64,000 nt of DNA from Nymphaea colorata. Its lineage: Eukaryota > Streptophyta > Magnoliopsida > Nymphaeales > Nymphaeaceae. Of the stretch, positions 9,303 through 21,018 are shown in pieces. The stretch lies in the NCBI RefSeq assembly GCF_008831285.2, contig NC_045144.1:13443858-13507857 (forward strand). The letters run 5' to 3'. Under the pieces are notes generated by a model. The model was given only the letters and a program-made list of their open reading frames with translations. It had not been told where the DNA came from and ran no database searches. Every line of letters begins with the position of its first letter. Positions within the stretch are counted from its first letter, which is position 1. The position numbers and the translations under genes were made by a program.

Positions 9303-12300
9303 ATGGTTGATAACCAGGATCATGCCTGTTTTCCAAACTCTGGAGCGACTTCGCACATAGCATCATACTCATGTATGCTTCTGAACACAACCAAATATAG
9401 AGGTACAGAAAGAGTTATAGTGGAAAATGGACAGTCTCTTAAGATTACACAAGTTGGAGAAGCAAAAATCGGCTCTAACCAAAATAGATTAAAATAGATT
9501 AGAGTTGAAGAATGTTTTAGTTGTTTCTGAAATTAGAATAAATTTGATTTCAGTAAGTCAACTAATAAGAGACTTACCAGTGGATTTTTGTTTTTCGCAT
9601 GACCATTTCCAAATTAAGATCAGGGAAACAAAGCGAGTGTTAGCTGAAGGACGTCTCAAGGTGATCTTTACATGCTTGAAGTAGGAATAAAGGAGGCATG
9701 TTTTTCAAACCGTCAAAACATAGTCAGTTTGGAGATATGACACAGAAGGCTAGCTCATGTTAACTATAGTGTTTTGAAATTTCTAAATAGAGAAAAACAA
9801 ATATGTAGTTTGAATGTTGAAGAGAAAAATATATGTGTTGGATGTTCTATGGCAAAATCTTCTCGTTTACCATTCTTTACTGCAGATAAACAAGAGACAC
9901 AACCTTTTGATATGCTCCACTGTGATTTATGGGGGCCATCACCAATAGTTTCAGTACAAGGGATGAGATATTATGCAATTTTTGTTGACGATTCCACAAA
10001 ATATTGCTGGATTTTTGCTCTAAGAGAGAAATCAGATTTTGTGTCTTGTTTTGAGAAGTTTATTGTATACATAAAGAATCAGTTCAATAAAATGATCAAG
10101 ATCATTCATTCAGACGGGGGAACAGAATTTGATAATAATAGAATGAAAAAAAAATTGACTACAATGGAATTCATCATACAATGTCTTGCCCATACACACC
10201 ACAGCAGAATGGGCAAGCTGAAAGAAGACATCGAATTGTTACTGAGTTGGGTCTAGCGATGTTATTCTATGCAAATTTACCCCTAAAGTATTGGGTGGAT
10301 GCATTTAACACTGCTGTTTGGGTTCATAACAGAATTCCTACAACACTCTTGAATATGAAATCGCCTTATGAGAAGTGTTTGGTGTCAGGCCTGAGTATGA
10401 TTACATGAGAACATTCAGGTCTTATGCTACCCATACTTGAGAGATTATGCCAGACATATGCTAGAACCAAGATCAATACCTTGTATATTTTTGGGTTACA
10501 ACACTTTGCATAAAGGCTATAGATGTTTACACCTTAAATCAGGACGAGTTTACATCTCCAAGCATTGCATATTTGATGAACACAGCTTTCCATGCAAGAG
10601 TGTGGTAGACACAAAGGTTGAAAATGTTAGAACTCGTATGATGCTTGGTTTCCTTAAAATGAAGAAACAAAGAAATACTTGGGCGCCAAAACACAAGAAC
10701 AAGAACCTATGTCTGTTTTGTCAGAAAGTGAAATAGCCAAGATGCATGGAATAGAGGAAGTGGTTGGTGATGAACATAACCACAATACTTCAAGCTCTCA
10801 CATCAGAAGTTTGAACATTAATGAGCAGGAAAACAACAACTCACAGGAGACAAACACATTTGCAAATGAGCAAAACCTGAAGTAGGCATAACACCAACTC
10901 TCATACAGTAGATTGAGACACATTCGATGCATGGAATAGTTAACCCAACCCACTATACCTACTGTCATGTACATTACTTCCTAAAGAACCTGATTCTATC
11001 AAAGAAGCCTTATCACATAGAGGTTGGGCAGCTGCCATGAAGGAGGAGATGATGCTCTTAAAACCACTGAAACGTGGGACTTGGTTCCAAGAAAACTGCA
11101 AAACACATCATTGGATGCAAGTGGGTTTTCAAAGCCAAAGTTAAAGTGGATGGAAGCTTGGACATGTTGAAGGCGAGGCTTTTGGCAAAGGGATACAACC
11201 AAATACCAAGAGTGGACTTCATTGAAACACTTTCACCCTTTATTAAGCCAACAACAATCAGAATTATATTTACTGTTGCCTTGTCAAGAAAATAGAGGAT
11301 ACATCAAATGGACATCAAGAATGTTTTCCTCCATGGCGAACTAGATGAACCTGTCTTCATGGATCAGCCACCAGGATTTAGAGACCCAAATAAGCCTAAC
11401 TACATTTGTAGACTAAATAAGGCTTTATATGTCAATCTGCAAGAATGTGGTTTGACAAATTCAGCAACTTGCTGACAAATTATGGGTTTTTCTGCAGTCC
11501 AGTAGACTCATCGCTGTTCATTTATAAAGGTGAGCATGGAACCATATTGCTTCTTTTATACGTTGATGATATTCTAATTACTGGTGATAGACAAGATATA
11601 ATCATAAGTTTTATTGCAGATATCAGTTCAGCTTTTGCTATGAAAGATCTAGGAGATGTCCATCACTTCCTAGGCATACAAGTACAACAAGAAGAAGATG
11701 CCATATTCTTAAATCAAACAAGATATGCAAAGGAAATTCTTCAACATGCAAACTTGAGTGATTGTAAGCCTAGCAACACACCTATGGCAGAAACTCCTCA
11801 TTGCAATCAGTCGAGCCCATGTTTCCAAGTTGCCACATTTTTTCGAAGCATAGTAGGTTGTCTGCAATATCTTACCTTCACTTGTCCAAACTTGGCATAC
11901 AGTGTCAATTTTGTGTCACAGTATATGCAATCACCATCTCAATAGTATATGAAATCACCATCTCAATTCCATTTTCAATTAGTTAAGAAAAGTCTCAGAT
12001 ATGTGAAGGCCACTATAGAACATGGACTCTGGATACAACCAACTGATTGCATGCTTCTTCAAGGGTACTCTGACACTGATTGGGCTGGGTGTCCAATCAC
12101 CCGACGTTCAACAACTGGATATGGCATTTATCTTGGGCCAAACTGCATCTCATGGTCTGCTAAGAAACAGCCGAAAGTAGCACGTTCAAGCTCAGAAGCA
12201 GAGTACCGTGCATTAAACTCGACAGTAGCAGAGATGACTTGGATCACTTATATATTGCGTGATATTGGGGTTAGTCTATCCAAGACACCAATATTGTACT

Positions 12301-12551
12301 ATGATAATATGTCTGCATTGCACATGACCATTAACCCAGTAATGCACAGCAGGTCCAAACACATTGAATTGGACTACCATTATATCAGAGAAAGAGTTGC
12401 ATCCAAACTCCTTGAAACCAGATATATCCCTTCAGCAGAACAGGTGGCAGATATCTTCACAAAACCATTGGGACGAGCTCGATTTCTTTATTTAAGGAAC
12501 AAACTTGGACTAAAGCTACAACACCCAATCCAGTTTGAGGGGGTATATTAA
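9303..12551 (+). pseudogene. Copia pol: protease, integrase, RT, RNase H
   Basis: Protease has FPNSGATSHIA, so the catalytic Asp of DSGA is Asn (AAC at 9336-9338). Integrase has the HRRLAH...CVGC zinc region, then Asp in HCDLWGP (9924-9926), Asp in HSDGGTEF (10113-10115) and Glu in NGQAERRH. A frameshift near 10165-10185 separates the last. RT shows [32 protein letters not shown] and an intact LLLYVDDILITG. RNase H shows GYSDTDWAGCPITRRST, RSSSEAEYRAL and HSRSKHIELDYHYI. At least two further stops occur (11293-11295 and 11943-11945). The final stop TAA lies inside the 3' LTR (12549-12551). Confidence 0.88.
11922..11969 (+). repeat. 24-bp tandem duplication in pol
   Basis: TATATGCAATCACCATCTCA plus ATAG is followed by a near copy starting at 11946. 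The duplication creates QYMQSPSQ, a TAG stop, then YMKSPSQ in the same frame, so a single slippage event placed a stop between RT and RNase H. Confidence 0.85.
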
Positions 12552-12845
12552 CTCAGCTGAAATACACTCCAAAGAAAATCAGTATCCGTTAGATGTATTA
12601 TGAAATATTTTTGATATCAGGCCTTGCGTGAAAGATTAGAAGTGGCTAGGCTTGCTGGAACTCATGGTGGAGCAAAGCAATGCTGGAATTCGTGGTCGAG
12701 CAAAGCAACAACTATTTGTTATAACAGAAAATATCTTTTTAAGAATATTCTTTTGTTTTTAGTATACAAAGCACAATTGTGCTCATTGTAAAGTAGTGCG
12801 ACAGAAAAACACAAATAGAAAAATAGAAGTTCTCTCTTTCCTTTA
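12546..12845 (+). mobile_element. 3' LTR of the copia element (300 bp)
   Basis: It follows the polypurine tract TTTGAGGGGG (12534-12543) and two bases, and ends CCTTTA before the second GAGTT (12846-12850). Pol's stop codon is inside it. Confidence 0.92.
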
Positions 12846-13147
12846 GAGTTACACAATCTCGTTAATTAGCAGGAAGACTTAAGGTCAACATGGAAAATGC
12901 ACTACTGAGATATAAGGGGGAAGCCAGATGGAAAGTTTTTGCTTCTATAGGAGAAAGGTGTAATGTTCAACTGATCCAGGGTCATGACACCGTATGTTGG
13001 CGTAACAACAACCCTCCAATCACATCCAAAAGCCAGATTTGGGAGAGGATTTGAAAAAGAGTACAACTATTAATTGGAGAAAGAAAATCTAGCTGTCTGG
13101 CTCTCTTCCTAGGGCTTGTTGGGTAGTCTATATAGGTAGCTTTGGGG
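12846..13147 (+). pseudogene. LINE, piece 2 of 3 (zinc-finger RT-associated region)
   Basis: This continues the LINE after the copia insertion. It encodes KSQIWERI and, in another frame, INWRKKI-stop-LSGSLPRACWVVY, the segment just before the zf-RVT domain of plant LINEs. The TAG in that segment replaces what is usually Trp. It ends at TGGGG (13143-13147). Skipping the next 3.5 kb, the frame goes on as GSFGRLPTEVRA, so pieces 2 and 3 were once contiguous. Confidence 0.78.
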
Positions 13148-16100
13148 TGTCATGACCCAAGTTTTTTGACACCAATTTTTTTTTTATAGATAATAACAGA
13201 AGAAACATTGAGTCTTATTCCGAACAAACTTGAGCAATGACCAAAATAGAAAACAAATCAAATGCCAACAAAAGAGACACCCTTTTTTACTCCACATAGA
13301 ACACTTAGACTAAAACAACTAAAGTATCCATAAAGTCTAGACTCGATGTAGTGTCCAGATTGCCAATGCCGGTCCATCACAAAGACTGAGGATGTCACTC
13401 CTGTATCCACGATCTCTCAAGAACTACCTATAGGGATCGAAAGAAGAGTCAGATTTCTTTTGAGTATGGAAACATCCAGTCATTCATGGAGCATGGTATG
13501 ACAAAATAAGTTTAGAATTATGTTAAACAATACATATGGGGACTTTATGGTCGATGTCCGTAAGTCATCAATCCATAATGCACCTTAGGGTTAGATCTTA
13601 TCATTATGAATGAGGTGTACCTGACCTCCATATGTTTGTAGAACTATAACCATGGTCCATTAACAATGATCATGGTCATCGTGACGAACCAACAACAAAA
13701 AACCCTATAGGCACAACTCACAGGTTGCACAGATTATATTTTCACCATGCGATCCAAACTGAACAAGGGTAACCTGAAGTGAAGCCTCCTGAGATATCCC
13801 AGATCATCGCTGCAACAGCAGGGTCCAACCACCGGTGGTTACCCAAAGTGGTAGACCGGCCCCTCTAGGCACTCGGGTTGAGGGATCAGGAGACGCCCTG
13901 CTCTCCAACCAAAAGCATAACAAAATCCCGAGCCCTTGTGCCGCCCAATACCCTGTGGGTCATCAAGCGCAGACGGAGGAGCGTGCGACTAAAGTAAGCT
14001 CGTACACATCACCATCTCCCTAGACAAAACCAACTACTAGACCAAAGTTCATGCTCACACTCGCATGTACCATTGTATAAAACATAGTCCACGCCTTGTT
14101 CTATGCATTCAAATGTGAGGGTTATCCTTACTAGACATAGTTTATTAACTCTCCTGAAAGCCAACTTTAGGCCCCAATCCCAAAACAAAACCAGTCTAGC
14201 CAATTTAAATTCCCAAGAATTAGGGACAACCACTATAACATACACATCAGGTATACACTACCAAACTTTGTTTATTTATGGTCCTTTATCAATTCATATA
14301 TATGTGTATCCACTGGTATGGAATACACCTCATACATTCATATATCTCCTTGTTTATATATATATATATGGCTGAACCACCCTAAGGCTTTATACTAATG
14401 ATTCAGGCTATTGTCCCCTCACAATTTGTTCATATTGAGGGCACAACCAACTTAATTTAAGTACATGAGATAGCAACGTTTGAGTTACCTCAGCTCTTTG
14501 TTAAAGAACTGTAGCGTTTATATACAATTGTTTATTACATCTCTAGCTTTTTTTTTTTGTTTCCTCTCCTACTGGAATTTCTTTATTCTCAGTAATTGCT
14601 TTCAACATTTTACCTTTGTATTCATGTTTATCACTTTTAGTAGGAAGAACCACATGTCCAAGTTAGCTACACCGATCTCTGAAACCACATCTTTTACAGT
14701 TTTTCTCCATTCAGCCCCACACTGCACACACCCTACAATAATACCTTAACTCTTATGGAGCTTGGTGGTTTCAGCCAACAGTTTCAACCAGATATTTTAG
14801 AAGTTTGATTGTCGACTTCTACTAGTTTCCATTTGGTGTATTCTCATTTCCTGTCCTGAAAATTTCTGTAAATTTTTTATCCTGATTCTATTTCTGGTTC
14901 CCCTGTTCTTGTTAGTTTTGCTTATTGAATGAATTTTCTGTATTAGGCAAAACAACAATTCCTTTGATGACATTCCTAGGCTAACCTTACTCAAAAAGGT
15001 GATTCTATCTCTTTAGATTCATCCCATTGATCTCTTCTGGTTAATTCCTAGATAACACGAGAATCTTACTGTTCTTTAATCAAATCTTCAGGTTTACTAA
15101 ATAATTTTTATTTCAACCATTCTAAGCATGTGCGGCTACTCACTGTTGCTCAGCATGTCATCAAGGGATGACTGAGTATTTCAGAATTTCCTCACCCAAA
15201 TCAGATTGAGTTCTGTTATGTGTTATTATATAAACATACCAATGTATAAGAGCTGTGTGCTTCTATTACGATTAAATATTCCCCTACATATCTAGTATTA
15301 CTAACTTCAACTGAGTGACAATCATAGAGTACGAAGCAGTCCCCTGCTAAGTAGGCCTTGTATCAATCGTGTTGTTTTGCATAGGTCTAGTTAATGTTGA
15401 TGCAAGACTCTCTCTTTTCTTTCTTGTGTTTTGTTATGATTTAAACACTAACATAATGCAAGAGATCCTTAGAAGGATATGACAGAAACATAATAGCTAA
15501 GAGACATGGTTGATATATCCTACTCCTACTGAATTTTGGTGATATACATCTACAGTTTCCTATCATCACCAGACCCATTCACGAAGGAACTTACCACCCA
15601 TATCATTTCAACATGCAAGCACATTTGTATTCAGTCCAGCTACTGCAACATATATCCCGCAAATTGAATTCACAGCTACATATAAGTATGTATAAGTATA
15701 CTGAAGATCTATATGTGTACCTTATATATAGATGCAATATATTTATATATATATACAGATCTTCATAAGAACAGGGTTTTCCCTGTTGAACTTACAACTA
15801 AGTGCAACAGCCTACTTATTACTCTAGGCCTGTTCGGATACACATTACATATTTACTTATATGCATCTATATTTCCTGAGCATAACATACATGAACTACA
15901 TGCTGATGTCTGATTATCCCCATACCTTATTGCTTCATGCTGCAGTCAATTCAGTCCACCAAGAGGGCTGTCGTTCCAAGGTAGTCTAAAATGATTTCTT
16001 TGCAAAACATGCATTCTCATGTGTAATTTCAGCCCCACCAAGTAGAATTCTCCTTGCTTATTATATATATACCTACCTATACAGATAATTTATAAAAGAA

Positions 16101-16645
16101 ACTATATAACACTTACCAGGTCTCTCTAACTGTACAGCCCCTAATTTTTTACTATCAGCACCATAGCTCCATAGCTTTCTTGATCCTCCAAGCTGCGGAT
16201 GATAGTCATGTGGACCAGTTCCTCTTTGCTCTTGATCTTCACCCAAGATGCAGGAAAAACAAGGGTTAGCTTTCACTTTTCCCCAATTTCTAGTTGCTGA
16301 AACCCTAACCTCTATGGCTGCAGCAAATAGGAACCTAGAATGCTGCAGTATAGGGTTAAATAGACCCTCTTCAAGGCCTCCAAAACTGCCATATGAATTT
16401 TGTAGTCTCTCTCAAGGGAGAAATAACCTTTCAATTTTTTACTATTTCTTTTAATATTTCAGTTACTTCTTCCAGCCAGGTATATGTTTAGTAACCCGTT
16501 TCCTTCCTTTCCATAACTGCCCCTCTATTATGTAGTTGATAGTTTCAACTATTTTTAAGAGTCATTTAAATCTACCATTTATAACCTGTACCTATATTTA
16601 TGTTTTCACAATAATTAAAGAAAAAGAAAAATTCGTGGAGTTACA
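13148..16645 (+). mobile_element. Insertion in the LINE, probably a 3.5-kb solo LTR
   Basis: The insert begins TGTCATGACCCAAG and ends GTTACA. It is flanked by TGGGG (13143-13147) and TGGGA (16646-16650), a 5-bp target duplication with one difference. Removing it plus one duplicate restores the LINE frame exactly. TG...CA ends, a 5-bp duplication, the TGTCATGACCC start and the lack of any pol-like coding fit a long solo LTR of the chromovirus (Ty3/gypsy) kind. It holds only short open frames, low-complexity TA tracts near 14355-14370 and 15720-15760, and no protein similarity I recognise. A non-autonomous large-retrotransposon derivative is the alternative. Confidence 0.6.
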
Positions 16646-17343
16646 TGGGAGGCTACCCACGGAAGTTAGGGCACAACATTTTGGCCTAAACTTGGCATCG
16701 ATCTATTTTATATGCAAAAGACATGTAGACATTCAAGACATGTGTTGTCTACTTGCTCCTTCACTGCTAATATTTGGGCTTTTGTGGCTGCATGATTTGG
16801 CATTGGTCGGAAGCCAGTTAGGGACATTTGCGCTAAGATTGTGTGGTGGTTTAACAAAAGACTGCTATGCAAAGAGATGAAGAAATGTTGGGAGGTTTGG
16901 TTTTAATCTTGTCGTTTGGAGAATATGGTGTTTTAGAAACAAGGTTAAACACCAGAATGTGTGCAGGAAAACAAGAGAGGCAAAAAAGAAGGTTTGGAAT
17001 GCCTGTGTTGAAGTGATATTAAAGCAAGATTGGCCACTACATGTGGAGTGAGCGATTCAATTGTGGAAAAGAACTAGTATTTTTAGTTTTTTACCCTTTT
17101 TGGCTTACTAAGAATTTGTTGGGTTGGGTCATAAAGTTGACCTTCATGAAGGAAGGAGCAAGGAAGATTCTATGCAGGGCTTCTTTGGAAAGATAGTTCC
17201 ATGAAAGGAGTAAACTCTTGGTGGATAATAATAGGGGGCCAGTTTTGGATACTGCTTATTTGAATTGGATATTTCCGCTAATAGTTTAGGATAATTCTTG
17301 TATATTCTTGAAATCTAATAGTGTAGCATGGAAGTCTTCATTG
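16646..17343 (+). pseudogene. LINE, piece 3 of 3 (zf-RVT and C-terminal RNase H tail)
   Basis: The piece opens with GRLPTEVRAQHFGLNLAS, ICKRHVDIQDM and a Cys-rich zf-RVT-like stretch (16651-16790), followed in shifted frames by VWRIWCFRNKVKHQNVC and KKVWNACVEVILKQDWPL (16900-17050). It ends near TAYLNWIFP and SNSVAWKSSLQ (17236-17343), a tail also found at 24812-24910. The LINE's own 3' end and poly(A) are missing; at 17343 it joins DNA that elsewhere (21183 onward) follows a possible first exon. Confidence 0.72.
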
Positions 17344-18278
17344 CAAATTTTGGCCGCAACCAATTTTTGACCTTTGATGTAATCAGAGTTTAAATGTCAG
17401 GCATGGCCAATTTATAGGAGTATCAGGTTAACTGAAATTCAAGGTAGGGTTAGCTTTTTGCAGGATCATATTTCCGTTTTGTATGATTTTCTATATTGAG
17501 GAGCTAAGAGCTTCTTATTTAATTTTTCGATTATTTAAATTTCACTCTGGTATTTGTGCTTCAAATCTGCAGCCTTTTAAGTGAAACTATGTCAATTAGG
17601 AACTTGATCTCCCCCATCTAATTTCTTAGAATTGACAGTCTAGATGATTCCCATTAAATATGGTATATGTGCACATGGTAGCTACCTTTTTCAATGTGTG
17701 CGTATGTGTGCCAAATGATTCCATTAAATTTGATATGTGAGCATATGTAATTACAAGTTTCGCAATATATACATATATTATATATATTATATATATTATA
17801 TATATATATATATATATATTAAACTAATAGTTTATGTGGTGGTTATTTTTTTATTTTGTGTTGTTTACAAGTCTACCAAAATGCATTTGCAACATCTAGT
17901 TATTTGGCCGTAAATTTTAGTGAGGGTACACCTTTTGCAATAGTTTTGAGTGATAAAAAAAAAAAAAAAACATCCGGCGGAGGAAAGAAATGATGGTGAG
18001 AATGATAGCCCCTGGTTTGAGAAATGGAATCACCCTGAGGGTTGGGGAAAGCTCACAAGGCTTGCCTGATCCCGACGATCGTTCAGGAGCGGGAAGGTCT
18101 CAAAAGGATGAAGGAGGCTGGCGTGCAGGGCATGGCAGGGAATCAGTGATATAGTTCTTGGCGGTGATCATCAAAAGTGCAGTAGGCAAAGAGGCGGATT
18201 GGGAAGATGCGTTGGATATCCCGATCTTGGCATTCATAATGTTAATGGATATCGGGCCTTGGTGATTTCTGATGAGAT
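17344..18278 (+). repeat. Segmental duplication, copy 1 (about 935 bp)
   Basis: It matches 21183-22118 base for base apart from scattered substitutions and small indels (about 3% by eye, excluding a TA tract near 17767-17820). The shared unit contains intron-like DNA and the first ~300 bp of a LINE (from CATCCGGCGGAGG). Copy 1 is truncated on the right by an assembly gap and fused on the left to a LINE tail. Confidence 0.88.
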
Positions 18279-18378
18279 NNNNNNNNNNNNNNNNNNNNNN
18301 NNNNNNNNNNNNNNNNNNNNNNNNNNNNNNNNNNNNNNNNNNNNNNNNNNNNNNNNNNNNNNNNNNNNNNNNNNNNNN
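18279..18378. other. Assembly gap (100 N)
   Basis: Exactly 100 N bases. It falls at the edge of the duplicated segment, so the repeat may have caused the break in assembly. Confidence 1.
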
Positions 18379-18554
18379 GCTTCTTTCTTCCTTGCTAACA
18401 AAAGGAGATGGTAGAGATGGCTGCAGGGGCGAGATGATGAGAGCCAAACTTCGAAGGCCTATGCAGAAAAAAGAAATGACAAAAACCTAAAAAAAAAAAA
18501 ATCAGATCAAGGGTTTTGTGCAAAGCCCTCAATTGAGCAAACGATAGATCCCTC

Positions 18555-18800
18555 AGTGAGGTTATGGTCAAGGCTGAGAGCCCTGGCTCAGCTCAAGCAG
18601 AGAACCCAAGCTCATGTGAGTAAGGTACTTGGTTTTGACCAGAGAAACCTCACTTAAGGATTTTGATAGAGAACCGGGAACCCTCGCTCGACGAGGATTT
18701 TGAGTAGAGAACCAGGGAACCCTCGCTCGAGCGAGGATTTTGAGTAGAGAACCAGGGAACCTCACTCGAGCGAGCAAGGGGACCATCAAAACCCTCGCTC
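18555..18800. repeat. Tandem repeat with CTCGCTCGAGCGAG palindromes
   Basis: Imperfect units of about 45-50 bp share a core like GAACCAGGGAACCCTCGCTC followed by GAGCGAGGATTTTGAGTAGA. The junction CTCGCTCGAGCGAG (about 18721-18736) is a perfect 14-bp palindrome; flanking units have decayed versions. About five units can be traced. Confidence 0.75.
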
Positions 18801-18859
18801 AAGCAAAAGGTTTTTGAGAGCTCAGAACCCTTGCTATAGAGGGAGAGAGAGAGAGAGAC

Positions 18860-19062
18860 AAATTAGAAGAGGAAGGAAGAAGAAGGGCTGCAGATGACTT
18901 ACCATTGGTCATCTGTGTATGTGTGGCTGGAGAGAGAGAGAGAGATTAGAAGAGGAAGGAAGAACAAGGGCTGCAGACTAGAAGAGGAAGGAAGAACAAG
19001 GGCTGCAGATGACTTACCATTGGTCATCTGTGTATGTGTGGCTGGAGAGAGAGAGAGAGAGC
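18860..19062. repeat. About 83-bp repeat in two and a half copies with GA tracts
   Basis: A block starting TTAGAAGAGGAAGGAAGAA and containing GGGCTGCAGATGACTTACCA and GGTCATCTGTGTATGTGTGG, ending in a GA run, occurs at 18863-18945 and again at 18977-19060, with a partial copy (18946-18976) between. Confidence 0.88.
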
Positions 19063-20385
19063 ATGTACTATGCCAAGTGTCACATTTAAACCACTTTTAA
19101 GACCCACCTTTTGTCCCTCCTTGAACCAGATGGTGCAGGTGTACGTTTATACTTGACTCAGTCCCCATTAGGGTGTAAACCCTTGATTTTCTAGAGTCAC
19201 ATTACCAACCAGGCCCAGCCCATGCTAATCTAAGCACCTCGGTCCCAGCATCCCAAAAATGGGTGTTTCAGACAACCAAACATTTGTAAGGCTTATGCAT
19301 TTGAACTGATCTACGTTTTCTAGACATTCAGCTATATACTACCTACCATTTTTATCTTTTTTGTTGAAAATTAAGTGGGATGTGTTTTTTGTGTTTGGAC
19401 ATATATAAGTGGTAAAGTACATGTTCCAAATATGTGTTATTAAATAAATTTTATAAGGGAAAGATCGAAGGAAAATCAGAACGTTGGAAACCAAATTGTT
19501 GACAGAGCTTTACTTTTCTTCCTCTTCTTTTCCTTCTCTTAGAAACTTTGTCAATTAGAAAAACCATTTTTAAATTGGCCAAGAACAATGACCATATGTG
19601 CTGACTCATTAAGCTTTCCAAGATCTCATTTAGGTGAGCATGGGAGACCTACCACCATACCCCAAATTTAAGTCATCTGCACTGCTCTTAAGATACTTGG
19701 TTTGCTTTTGGTGCATCGAGAAACCATCTCTGTAATGCTTCAACTAGCACATTGTTCGCTTAATTACAAACCCTCTTCAATTTTCACGAGCCAGACGATA
19801 GATCTCTTTGCAAATCTGATCCAATTGGAGAATCCACAATTCGTAGATACTTGGTGTGCAATTAATCCAGAAACTGAACCCTAATATTTTCTGGAGCGAA
19901 ATCATTTTGGACTTACTTGTTATGTTATAGGTGAAATGAGATCTGGTTTTGATTAGATATCCAAGCCAACCTGTCGTGAAAATTGACGGACCCGAGGTGT
20001 GGTGTATTGGAAAATTCTTTTCGGGTCGGTTACAGATTCGGTTTGCCCTTTTAAACCCACGGTAACAACAAATCTCGTAGCACTGCTCTCCTCTCTCAGC
20101 CGTTGTGCAGGATTTACTGTCATCAGGAATTGCCGATTTGACGGCTTTCGTGATCAAAGCAGTAAAATCTCCTCGCCGAAAGATGGAGGTAATTACCCTG
20201 AAACGACTTTTACCGTGATTTTTTTTGCCGTTCAGGCTTTGTCTTTCTCCGCCGCACGCGATGGAGCACCGGCGATTCCACCCTGGCTTCTCCATTTCAT
20301 TTCCAGTGGACAGCTGCGAATCTCCTCTCCGCGCAGGGGAACTCATTTCCCGACACTTGCTTTTCGGCGACAAAGTTCCTGCAAC
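19063..20385. other. Unassigned DNA, upstream part promoter-like
   Basis: No protein similarity is recognisable. From about 19990 the sequence becomes less AT-rich, with TC-rich tracts typical of plant 5' regions. Long open frames on both strands here (up to 198 codons, minus strand 19777-20373) overlap each other, resemble nothing known to me and are probably incidental. Confidence 0.4.
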
Positions 20386-20948
20386 GTGCGGACTGCGATT
20401 ACGGGCTTCTTTCTTTCTTCTTCGTTTTGCGCTCTCCGATTGGTTAGAGTGTGGACATTACAACATGGCCTCTAATTTATTGTTTTTCTCGAGTGTTACC
20501 GGTGATTAGATTTAGTATGTGTTGGGTGTGCGGACGGATCAGTTTGGCAGTTTAGGCGCTGTGGATGTTATCTTGCTTAAACCCTTGCCAGAGTTTGTTT
20601 TCTTTCTTGTTTGATGGATCATTTTACTTCATCTCCCTTTTTCCTCCTAGCTGGAATTCTTTTTAGGGTTTCTCTCAATTTCTGAGAAATTTTTCGCCTA
20701 TTCAGTTGAATGCGGGCTGTGATTACGGGCTTCTTTCTTTCGTCTTCATTTCGTGCTTTCTGATCAGTTAGAGCGTTGGACATTGCAAGTTGATTTTCCT
20801 TTGATTTATTGTTTCTCTTCTCGAACGTTATCGGTGATTAGATTTAGTACATGTTTGGCGTGCAGATGGATTAGTTTGGTGGTTCAGGCGCTGTGGATGT
20901 TCTCTTGCTTAAACCCTTGCCAGAGTTTGTTTCCTTTCTTGTTTGATG
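20386..20948 (+). repeat. Direct duplication (about 235 bp) in a promoter/leader-like tract
   Basis: Two copies, 20386-20616 and 20710-20948, share blocks such as GATTACGGGCTTCTTTCTTT, GGTGATTAGATTTAGTA and GCTTAAACCCTTGCCAGAGT. They are separated by about 93 bp. They lie directly upstream of the possible first exon at 21019. Confidence 0.85.
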
Positions 20949-21018
20949 CACCGGGAGAGTTTGAAGAGTTTTTGGGTGGTCCCTTGTGGGTTTTACGATT
21001 GCAGACTTGTAGAACAGA

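Larger units (their letters stand above)
7995..12845 (+). mobile_element. Full-length Ty1/copia element with TA...TA LTR ends
   Basis: The 4851-bp element is complete in structure: 5' LTR 7995-8291, primer binding site 8292-8303, gag from 8321, pol to 12551, polypurine tract 12534-12543, 3' LTR 12546-12845. It is flanked by the 5-bp direct repeat GAGTT (7990-7994 and 12846-12850). By hand count the two LTRs differ by about 14 substitutions and 3 single-base indels in 300 bp (roughly 5%), so it is fairly old. LTRs run TATTAAC...CCTTTA rather than TG...CA. Gag-pol has stops and frameshifts, so it is non-autonomous now. Gag and pol motifs resemble the Ale/Retrofit lineage; that assignment is tentative. 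Confidence 0.9.

Noticed and set aside
19777-20475. Long open frames on both strands (198 codons minus, 158 plus)
   Set aside because: They overlap on opposite strands, show no domain or known similarity, and lie in a promoter-like tract; most likely incidental.
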